NCBI RefSeq assembly: GCF_002432125.1
Contig: NZ_DJFS01000100.1
Location: forward strand, 1 to 25,506
Length of the DNA stretch: 25,506 nt
Origin: Brevundimonas sp. UBA5866
Lineage (GTDB): Bacteria; Pseudomonadota; Alphaproteobacteria; Caulobacterales; Caulobacteraceae
Direction of reading: 5' to 3'
Shown here in pieces: positions 17,047 through 25,506 of this stretch. Position 1 is the first letter of the stretch; every line of letters starts with the position of its first letter. Under the pieces are notes generated by a model. It worked only from the letters and a program-made list of their open reading frames with translations. It did no database searches and was not told the DNA's origin. The translations under genes were made by a program, and so were the position numbers.

Positions 17047-17109
17047 GATTGCCTTTTTGCAAGGACCGCTGTTCTTTTCAGAAACATTTCGTGAGGGAGT
17101 CGGATTTCC

Positions 17110-18645
17110 ATGACACAGGCCATCCTCGAGGAACTCGAGCGCCGTCGCGCCGCGGCCCGTCTGGGCGGGGGCGAAAAGCGCATCGCGGCCCAGCATGCCA
17201 AGGGCAAGCTGACCGCGCGCGAGCGCATCGACGTGCTGCTTGACGAGGGCAGCTTCGAAGAGACGGACATGTTCGTGGAGCACCGCAGCCACGACTTCGG
17301 CATGGACAAGCAGCGCATTCCGGGTGACGGCGTTGTCACCGGTCGCGGCACCATCAATGGCCGTCTGGTCTTTGTCTTCTCCAAGGACTTCACCGTTTTT
17401 GGCGGCTCTTTGTCGGGCGCGCATGCGGCCAAGATCGTCAAGCTGCAGAAGATGGCCCTGACGGCGGGTGCGCCGATCATCGGCCTGTTCGATGCGGGCG
17501 GTGCGCGTATTCAGGAAGGCGTCGAAAGCCTAGCCGGTTACGCCGACATTTTCCTGCAGAACACGCTGGCTTCGGGCGTTATCCCGCAGATCTCGGTCAT
17601 CATGGGCCCGTGCGCGGGTGGCGATGTTTACTCGCCCGCCATCACCGACTTTATCTTCATGGTGAAGGACACGTCCTATATGTACGTGACCGGCCCCGAC
17701 GTGGTGAAGACCGTCACCAACGAGGTGGTCAGCCACGAGGACCTCGGCGGCGCGCGCGTCCATGCGGGCAAGTCGGGCGTGGCCGATGGCGCGTTCGAGA
17801 ACGACCTTGAGGCTCTGGCCGAGGTTCGCCGCCTGATCGGCTTCCTGCCGCTGTCGAACCGCGAAAAGCCGCCGGTGCGCGAAACCTATGACGAGGCCGA
17901 CCGCGAGGAATCCTCGCTGGACACCCTTGTTCCCGCCAACCCGAACCAGCCCTATGACATGAAGGAACTGATCCTGAAGGTCGTCGACGAGGCGGACTTC
18001 TTCGAGATCGGTGCCGACTTCGCCAAGAACATTATCTGCGGCTTTGGCCGCCTGGATGGCCAGACTGTCGGCATCGTCGGCAACCAACCGCAGACGCTGG
18101 CGGGCGTTCTGGATATCGACAGCAGCCGCAAGGCCTCGCGCTTCGTGCGTTTCTGCGACGCCTTCAACATCCCGCTGGTGACCTTTGTGGACGTTCCGGG
18201 CTTCATGCCTGGCACCAAGCAGGAATACGGTGCGCTGATTAAACACGGCGCCAAGCTGCTGTTCGCCTATGCCGAGGCGACGGTGCCCAAGCTGACCGTC
18301 ATCACCCGCAAGGCCTATGGCGGTGCATACGATGTGATGTCGTCCAAGCACCTGCGCGGCGACGTCAACTATGCATGGCCGACCGCAGAAATCGCCGTCA
18401 TGGGGGCCAAGGGCGCCGTGGAAATCATCTTCCGCAAGGAAGCGGGCGATCCCGAAGCTCTGGCTGCGCGTGAAGCCGAATACAAGGAACGCTTCGCCAA
18501 CCCCTTCGTGGCGGCAGGTCTCGGCTATATCGACGACGTCATCATGCCGCACGGCACGCGACGCCGCCTGATCAAGGCCCTCGGCACTCTGAAGAACAAG
18601 GTCCAGGAAAACCCCTGGAAGAAGCACGACAACATCCCGCTGTAG
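17110..18645 (+). CDS. pccB: Propionyl-CoA carboxylase beta subunit (carboxyltransferase)
   Basis: 511 residues, the usual length. Start ATG at 17110 follows GAGGGA (17093-17098). Family features: N-terminal LGGGEKRIAAQHAKGKLTARERIDVLLDEGSFEE, the acyl-CoA-site segment GGSLSGAHAAKIVKLQKMA, oxyanion region GARIQEGVESLAGY, MGPCAGGDVYSPAITDF, and the C-terminal carboxybiotin-side block VDVPGFMPGTKQEYGALIKHGAKLLFAYAEATVPKLTVITRKAYGGAYDVM with MGAKGAVEIIFR. It transfers the carboxyl group from biotin on the alpha subunit to propionyl-CoA, giving (S)-methylmalonyl-CoA in an alpha6-beta6 complex. Identity as propionyl- rather than acetyl- or methylcrotonyl-CoA carboxylase rests on the pccA, mutase and epimerase neighbours and the PccB-like sequence. 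First gene of the operon under the TTTGCAAA boxes. Confidence 0.95.
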   Translation: MTQAILEELERRRAAARLGGGEKRIAAQHAKGKLTARERIDVLLDEGSFEETDMFVEHRSHDFGMDKQRIPGDGVVTGRGTINGRLVFVFSKDFTVFGGSLSGAHAAKIVKLQKMALTAGAPIIGLFDAGGARIQEGVESLAGYADIFLQNTLASGVIPQISVIMGPCAGGDVYSPAITDFIFMVKDTSYMYVTGPDVVKTVTNEVVSHEDLGGARVHAGKSGVADGAFENDLEALAEVRRLIGFLPLSNREKPPVRETYDEADREESSLDTLVPANPNQPYDMKELILKVVDEADFFEIGADFAKNIICGFGRLDGQTVGIVGNQPQTLAGVLDIDSSRKASRFVRFCDAFNIPLVTFVDVPGFMPGTKQEYGALIKHGAKLLFAYAEATVPKLTVITRKAYGGAYDVMSSKHLRGDVNYAWPTAEIAVMGAKGAVEIIFRKEAGDPEALAAREAEYKERFANPFVAAGLGYIDDVIMPHGTRRRLIKALGTLKNKVQENPWKKHDNIPL

Positions 18646-18654
18646 GAGGAAATA

Positions 18655-19092
18655 TTGTCATCTGTGCGAATTCCTAAACGGGAACCAGAAGTCGTAAAGG
18701 CTGAGGCAGATCGCTTCCATTCTGGGGATGACGAAAAAGTGCCGACCACTACGGTCGGTGATGTTTCGGTCGATGGCGTCAGCATAAGCAGCAGGTACGA
18801 CAAAGCTCATGAGCTAAAGATTATGGTTTCTGTCGTTGAAGCGCTTCCACTAAAATATCGAACACTGATCAATTCCGTATTTTGCGATAGCAAGGCTCAG
18901 GCTTGTTATTCGGTAGAGCTGAATCCTTGCTCTCGCGTTCAAGCAGAAAAACTAGCAGCAAAATTTGAAGAGCTGATCATGTCTCACTCTTCTGGACACA
19001 ACGGTGTTTACTTCAACGGTGCGGCCGGAACGTCTCTGGTTCTCGACCCAAACTGGCCCTTTGAGGAGGGTCTAGATGACGAAGCTGAGTGA
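18655..19092 (+). CDS. Uncharacterised 145-residue protein embedded between pccB and pccA
   Basis: Not recognised. The start is TTG at 18655 right after a perfect AGGAGGA (18644-18650) that overlaps the pccB stop. The stop at 19090-19092 overlaps the first possible pccA start (GTG at 19089), so the gene is wedged into the operon with no spare bases. The product is soluble-looking, with no signal or membrane helix. The N-terminal 40 residues are polar and charged, then comes a helix-strand region (HELKIMVSVVEALPLKYRTLIN), three cysteines in FCDSKAQACYSVELNPCSR, and an amphipathic helix QAEKLAAKFEELI. Base composition and codons are clearly less GC-rich than in pccB and pccA, suggesting insertion into a pre-existing operon or relaxed codon selection. 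It may be a carboxylase accessory factor or an unrelated passenger. Confidence 0.7.
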   Translation: MSSVRIPKREPEVVKAEADRFHSGDDEKVPTTTVGDVSVDGVSISSRYDKAHELKIMVSVVEALPLKYRTLINSVFCDSKAQACYSVELNPCSRVQAEKLAAKFEELIMSHSSGHNGVYFNGAAGTSLVLDPNWPFEEGLDDEAE

Positions 19093-19097
19093 AACAA

Positions 19098-21074
19098 ATG
19101 TTCGATAAAATTCTGATCGCCAACCGCGGCGAGATTGCTGTTCGCATCATCAAGACCTGCCGCAAGATGGGCATCAAGACGGTGGTGGTTTATTCCGACG
19201 CCGATGCCGGATCGCTGGCGGTCGAGATGGCGGATGAGGCGGTGCATATCGGCCCGTCGCCTGCGGCCCAGTCCTATCTGATCCAAGACAAGATCGTGGA
19301 TGCGGTGAAGCAGACGGGCGCACAGGCTGTGCACCCGGGCTTTGGCTTCCTGTCGGAAAACGCCAGCTTTGCGCGTCGTCTGAAGGAAGAGGGCATCGCC
19401 TTCATCGGTCCGAACCCAGAGGCGATTGACGCCATGGGCGACAAGATCACCTCCAAGAAGTTCGCCGCAGAGGCGGGCGTATCCACCGTTCCGGGTCACA
19501 TGGGCCTGATCGAGACGACCGAAGAGGCCGTGAAGATCGCCCGCGAGATCGGCTATCCGGTCATGATCAAGGCCTCGGCTGGTGGTGGCGGCAAGGGTAT
19601 CCGCGTCGCCCATTCCGACGAGGACATGGCTGAGGGCTTTGCCGCCGTTAAGGCCGAGGCGATCAACGCCTTTGGTGACGACCGCGTCTTCCTTGAGAAG
19701 TTCATCGTCGATCCGCGCCACATCGAGATTCAGGTGCTGGGCGACAAGCACGGCAACGTCATTCACCTGTTCGAGCGCGAATGCTCGATCCAGCGCCGCA
19801 ATCAAAAGGTCATCGAAGAGGCCCCGTCGCCGCTGCTGGATGAAGCCACCCGTGCCGCTATGGGCGCACAGGCCGTAGCACTGGCCAAGGCCGTGAACTA
19901 TGACAGCGCCGGCACCGTCGAGTTCGTCGCAGGGCAAGACAAGTCGTTCTACTTCCTCGAAATGAACACCCGTCTTCAGGTCGAACACCCTGTGACCGAA
20001 CTGATCACCGGCGTCGATCTGGTGGAACAGATGATCCGCTCGGCTTGGGGCGAGCATCTGAACCTCAAGCAGGAAGATCTGAAGATCAAAGGCTGGGCCA
20101 TCGAGAGCCGCATCTATGCCGAGGACCCCTATCGCGGCTTCCTGCCGTCGATTGGCCGTCTGGTGCGCTATGAGCAGCCTACCGAGGGCGAGCAGGACGG
20201 CTATGTCGTGCGTAACGATAGCGGCGTCCGCGAGGGCGACGAGATCAGCATGTTCTACGACCCGATGATCGCCAAGCTGTGCGCATGGGGCGAGACCCGC
20301 GATGCGGCCATCAAGGGCATGGCCCGCGCTCTGGAAGACACCCACCTTGCGGGCCTAGGCCACAACGTGCCCTTCCTCGCGGCGGTGATGGATCAGGAAC
20401 GCTTCCAGTCGGGCAAGCTGACCACCAACTATATCAAGGACGAGTTCCCCGAAGGCTTCAACGGCGTTGCGCCGACCGCCCTTCAGGTGAAGCAGATGAT
20501 CGCCTCTGCCGTCGCCATGAACGAAGTCATCGCCGAGCAGGATGGTGACCCGTCCGAGCGTTCGGAATGGACGGTTCTGGTCGGCAAGGACGCATACGAA
20601 GTCGAAGTCGGTTACGACGAGGCCGAAGACCTGAACGTCATTATCAATGACGAGGTGGTGGTGCTGTCGGAAATCGACTGGCGTCCGGGCCTGTCCCTGT
20701 TCCGCGCTGTGTTGGACGACGAAGCGTTTACGCTGGAAGTGAAGCGCGCCGCCGATGGCTTTGATATCCGCTCGCGTGCCGCAAAGGCCCGCGTACGTAT
20801 CGTGCGCCCCGAAGTGGCCGAGCTTTATGCCCTGCTGCCCGAGAAACAGGCCGCCGACACATCCAAGCTGACGCTGTCGCCGATGCCGGGCCTTGTTGTC
20901 GACATCCCCGTCGTCGAAGGTCAGGAAGTGAAGTCGGGCGAAACCGTCGCCATCATCGAAGCCATGAAGATGCAGAACATCCTCAAGGCCGAGCGTGACG
21001 GCAAGGTGAAGTCCGTGAAGGCCAAGGCCGGCGACCCTGTCGCCGCCGACGACGTTCTGGTGGAGTTCGAGTAA
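19098..21074 (+). CDS. pccA: Propionyl-CoA carboxylase alpha subunit (biotin carboxylase plus biotin carrier)
   Basis: 658 residues from the ATG at 19098 (MFDKILIANRGEIAVRI); an in-frame GTG at 19089 overlaps the preceding stop and would add three residues, and neither start has a strong ribosome binding site. Domains in order: biotin carboxylase N-domain (ANRGEIAVRIIKTCRKMG, HPGFGFLSENASFA), ATP-grasp with SAGGGGKGIRVA, EKFIVDPRHIEIQVLGDKHGN, ECSIQRRNQKVIEEAPS and catalytic EMNTRLQVEHPVTE, biotin carboxylase C-domain (ESRIYAEDPYRGFLPSIG), BT domain, and carrier domain with EAMKMQN near the C terminus. It carboxylates its own biotin with ATP and bicarbonate and passes the group to PccB. Ends 5 bp before mutA. 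Confidence 0.96.
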   Translation: MFDKILIANRGEIAVRIIKTCRKMGIKTVVVYSDADAGSLAVEMADEAVHIGPSPAAQSYLIQDKIVDAVKQTGAQAVHPGFGFLSENASFARRLKEEGIAFIGPNPEAIDAMGDKITSKKFAAEAGVSTVPGHMGLIETTEEAVKIAREIGYPVMIKASAGGGGKGIRVAHSDEDMAEGFAAVKAEAINAFGDDRVFLEKFIVDPRHIEIQVLGDKHGNVIHLFERECSIQRRNQKVIEEAPSPLLDEATRAAMGAQAVALAKAVNYDSAGTVEFVAGQDKSFYFLEMNTRLQVEHPVTELITGVDLVEQMIRSAWGEHLNLKQEDLKIKGWAIESRIYAEDPYRGFLPSIGRLVRYEQPTEGEQDGYVVRNDSGVREGDEISMFYDPMIAKLCAWGETRDAAIKGMARALEDTHLAGLGHNVPFLAAVMDQERFQSGKLTTNYIKDEFPEGFNGVAPTALQVKQMIASAVAMNEVIAEQDGDPSERSEWTVLVGKDAYEVEVGYDEAEDLNVIINDEVVVLSEIDWRPGLSLFRAVLDDEAFTLEVKRAADGFDIRSRAAKARVRIVRPEVAELYALLPEKQAADTSKLTLSPMPGLVVDIPVVEGQEVKSGETVAIIEAMKMQNILKAERDGKVKSVKAKAGDPVAADDVLVEFE

Positions 21075-21079
21075 GATCC

Positions 21080-22455
21080 ATGAGCCAATTCCCCGTCCCC
21101 TCGCCACTGGAATGGCGCGACGCCGCCATCAAGGCGCTGAAGGAGCGCCCGCTGGAAAGCCTCGTCCATTTGGATGCGGACCAGCTGGCGACCCGCCCGC
21201 TGTATGGCACGGCCAACGCTTCGGGATCGGTGTTCGCGCCGCGCCCCAGCGACAGCGAAGGCCGCGCGTGGGACCTGCGCACCATCAACGAGGGCGGGGA
21301 TGCCGCTGCCATGAACAAGGCGGTGCTGACCGATCTGGAAAACGGGGCCGCGTCGGTCCTGTTGTCGGGTCCGGTGGTGAAGGATGCCGCCGCACTGGCC
21401 ACCGCGCTGGAAGGCGTGGCGCTGGAGCTGGCTCCGGTTGCGCTGGATGCCGGTTTTGACGGAGTGAAGGCGGGCGATGCGGTGGACGCCGTGGCCAAGG
21501 CTTCGCCGCGCGCCAAGCTGTCGTTCCACCTCGACCCGATCTCGGCCTATGCCCGCTCGGGCGGTGCGCCGGAGGACTTTGCCAAGATCGTCAGCGAAGC
21601 GGCGCAAAAGGCTGCCGTCTGGTCGAACACCTATCCCGAGGCGCGTCTGTTCCTCGCATCGGGGCAGGTCGCCCATGAGGCAGGGGCTTCGATCGGTCAG
21701 GAACTGGCCTTTGCCCTGTCGTCGGCGGTGCTTTACGTCAAAACGCTGGTGACGGCGGGTGTGCCGGTTGAAAAGGCGCTGGCCTCGGTGACGCTGGGCG
21801 TCGCGGTGGACCAGCAGTATTTCGACAGCCTTTCCAAGATCCGCGCCCTGCGTATCCTGTGGTCGAACGTGTCCAAGGCTTTCGGCCATGAGGTTCAGGC
21901 CCAGATCGAGGCCCGTTCGTCGCGCCGTATGCTGGCCTCGCGCGATCCGTGGCCGAACATGCTGCGCCTGACCGCCGCCGGATTTGCGGGCAGTGTCGGC
22001 GGGGCCGATATCGTGGTGCTGGATGGCTTTACCCGCGCCGCCGGTCTGCCGGATGATTTTGCCCGCCGTCAGGCCCGCAATACCCAGCTGATCCTGATGG
22101 AAGAGAGCAATCTGGGCCGCGTCGATGATCCGGCCTCGGGTAGCTGGTATCTGGATGCCCGCACCCGCGAACTGGCCGAGGCCGCATGGACCGAGTTTCA
22201 GGCCTATGAGGCCGAGGGTGGCATCGTCGCCTTCCTTGAGGGCGGTCTGGTGCAACAGCGCGTCGCCCGCGCCCGCGAGTTTGCCGAAAAAGCCTATCAG
22301 AACGGCGCGGCGCATATCGTCGGTGTCACCAAATTCGTGGACCCCGATGTGCGCGGCGTGGTCGTCAGCCAGGCCGATGACGAAGTGCCGACCTATGGCG
22401 CGTTCGAGCCGCTGAAACCCGTCCGTATTGCCGCCGCGTTCGAGGAGGCAGGCCA

Positions 22456-22459
<4 letters not shown>
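21080..22459 (+). CDS. mutA: Methylmalonyl-CoA mutase small (non-catalytic) subunit, short form
   Basis: 459 residues, start ATG at 21080. It aligns with the mutase TIM barrel: FPVPSPLEWRDAAIKALKERPLESLV, RAWDLRTINEGGDAAAMNKAVLTDLENGAASVLL, VTLGVAVDQQYFDSLSKIRALRILWSNVSKAFG and RDPWPNMLRLTAAGFAGSVGGADIVVLDGFTRAAGLPDDFARRQARNTQLILMEESNLGRVDDPASGSWYLDART. There is no cobalamin-binding DxHxxG domain; the protein stops after the barrel, whereas the classic Propionibacterium small subunit is about 640 residues and keeps a degenerate B12 domain. It should pair with MutB as the structural partner. Its stop overlaps the mutB start by 4 bp (ATGA), consistent with equal synthesis of both chains. Confidence 0.9.
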
Positions 22460-24608
<2,149 letters not shown>

Positions 24609-24609
<1 letters not shown>

Positions 24610-25034
24610 TGATCGGTAATCTGAACCACGTTGGCGTCGCCACGCCGTCAATCGAGGAGTCGATCAAACTTTATCGCGACATCCTCGGCGCGACCAAGAT
24701 CGGCGAGCCGTTCGATCTTCCGGCGCAGGGTGTGAAGGTCTGCTTCGTCGATACCCCGACCGCCCAGATCGAACTGATCGAGCCGTTTGACGAGAACAGC
24801 CCGATTGTCGGCTTTCTCGCCAAGAACCCCAAGGGCGGTCAGCATCACGTCTGTTTCGAGGTTGAGGACATCCACGCCGCCGTGGCCGAGATGCGCGCCA
24901 AGGGCGTGACCATCCTCGGCACCGGCGAGCCGCGCATCGGCGCCCACGGCACGCCTGTCGTCTTCCTTCACCCGAAGGAGATGGGCGGCGTCCTGATCGA
25001 ATTGATGGAAAGCCCCAAGGGCGACCACCACTAA
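24609..25034 (+). CDS. mce: Methylmalonyl-CoA epimerase (VOC fold)
   Basis: 141 residues from the ATG at 24609, which overlaps the mutB stop; a GTG directly before it is also in frame. Two beta-alpha-beta-beta-beta units of the vicinal oxygen chelate fold are visible: LNHVGVATPSIEESIKLYRDILGA with first metal His, AQIELIEPFDENSPIVGFLAKNPKGGQHHVCFEVEDI with the second set, and PVVFLHPKEMGGVLIELMES with the metal Glu near the C terminus. It converts the (S)-methylmalonyl-CoA made by the carboxylase to the (R) form used by the mutase. Last gene of the operon; a strong terminator follows. Confidence 0.95.
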
Positions 25035-25043
25035 GACAAAGAG

Positions 25044-25071
25044 AGGCCCGCAGGTGACTGCGGGCCTTTTT
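25044..25071 (+). terminator. Rho-independent terminator of the pcc-mut-mce operon
   Basis: Perfect 10-bp stem AGGCCCGCAG (25044-25053) and CTGCGGGCCT (25058-25067), tetraloop GTGA, then a T tract (25067-25071). It starts 9 bp after the mce stop. Confidence 0.95.
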
Positions 25072-25084
25072 CGTTTCGCGCATA

Positions 25085-25117
25085 CAAAAAGGCCCGCTCG
25101 GTTTCGGGCGGGCCTTT
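25085..25117 (-). terminator. Terminator of the downstream TonB receptor gene
   Basis: AAAGGCCCGC (25088-25097) and GCGGGCCTTT (25108-25117) form a 10-bp stem. On the minus strand the stem runs into five T (plus-strand A run 25086-25090). It lies right after the receptor stop and directly abuts the operon terminator, making a back-to-back pair. Confidence 0.88.
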
Positions 25118-25121
25118 CGTT

Positions 25122-25506
25122 TTAGAAGATGATCTTGCGGAAGTTGATCCGGAAGGTACGGCCCATCGGGTCCAGATAGTCAGGCTGATAGGACAGGGGG
25201 GTATTTCCCTGTGCGTCCGTCACCTTGATCTTCTCGTCGAAGATGTTCTCGATGCCGATCGAAACGCGCGAGCCAGCCAGCCACGGGAATTTCTCGACCC
25301 ATTTGGTGCGCTGGCCCAGATCCGCGAACATGTTCAGGTTCACGGTCGCCAGGTCCGAGAAATTCAGGTCGCCCGAGTTACCGCCCGAGATACGCGTGCC
25401 CTCGGCCCAGTTGGCGTTCATGAAGGCGCCCATGCCGTTCTTGAATACACCGGCCTGAAGCTGGATCTCGTTGCGGGATTGTCCACCGCGCGTGCCGGTC
25501 GCGCCG
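25122..25506 (-). CDS. TonB-dependent receptor, C-terminal end (gene runs off the window)
   Basis: The frame is open from the stop at 25122-25124 to the window end, about 127 residues; ATG codons inside, such as that at 25433, are internal. Visible features are alternating beta-strand patterns of an outer membrane barrel (RNEIQLQAGVFKNGMGAFMNANWAEGT), the conserved C-terminal SIGIENIFDEKIKVTDAQGN segment of TonB receptors, then PDYLDPMGRTFRINFRKIIF with a terminal phenylalanine as required for barrel assembly. DPMGRTFRINFRK-type endings are common in large TonB receptors of Caulobacterales and Sphingomonadales. The plug and ligand specificity are outside the window. Confidence 0.85.
   Translation of the reverse strand, partial: GATGTRGGQSRNEIQLQAGVFKNGMGAFMNANWAEGTRISGGNSGDLNFSDLATVNLNMFADLGQRTKWVEKFPWLAGSRVSIGIENIFDEKIKVTDAQGNTPLSYQPDYLDPMGRTFRINFRKIIF

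Noticed and set aside
25044..25117. Repeat or CRISPR-like pair from two similar GGCCCGC hairpins
   Set aside because: Each hairpin has its own oriented T tract and sits right after the stop of one of two convergent genes, so they are two terminators.

Overview
The window is GC-rich DNA from a Gram-negative bacterium, most likely an alphaproteobacterium of the Caulobacterales or a nearby order. The pointers are TonB-dependent receptors with AQRREQ-type plugs, a RamB/PrpR-like (ScfR) regulator beside propionyl-CoA carboxylase, tightly overlapping genes and high-GC codon use. The genus cannot be fixed from sequence alone. No rRNA, tRNA, CRISPR array, transposase or insertion sequence was seen.

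Layout. (1) Positions 1-400 hold the biotinyl end of a biotin-dependent acyl-CoA carboxylase alpha subunit, probably methylcrotonyl-CoA carboxylase, closed by a strong terminator. (2) Positions 555-6404 hold a one-strand module: two paralogous, Sec-exported, four-cysteine PraB-like proteins, then an ABC ATPase, a MacB/FtsX-type permease, a TolC-like outer membrane factor and a MacA-like adaptor. Read together they look like a tripartite exporter next to its own periplasmic substrates. This is the best candidate here for an undescribed system. (3) Positions 6408-12503 on the minus strand hold a compact peptide-import operon in which the binding protein is fused to the first permease and the two ATPases are fused to each other. 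Its last gene is a Tat-exported P1-family (DmpA-like) peptidase. (4) An AT-rich SHOCT-domain gene (12665-13075) converges on a complete TonB-dependent receptor (13108-15324).

(5) Positions 15573-25034 are the propionyl-CoA island. An ScfR-type acyl-CoA-responsive regulator is divergent from pccB, a small unknown gene, pccA, mutA, mutB and mce. These cover propionyl-CoA to D-methylmalonyl-CoA, epimerisation, and isomerisation to succinyl-CoA. The 133-bp divergent gap carries a perfect 13-bp inverted pair of TTTGCAAA-centred boxes, the expected operator type for this regulator family. (6) Two adjacent terminators separate mce from the 3' end of another TonB-dependent receptor, which runs off the window.

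Metabolically, the first and last parts fit branched-chain amino acid and odd-chain acyl catabolism (methylcrotonyl-CoA and propionyl-CoA). The peptide importer with its peptidase and the TonB receptors fit an organism feeding on peptides. All assignments come from reading motifs by eye, with no database search.
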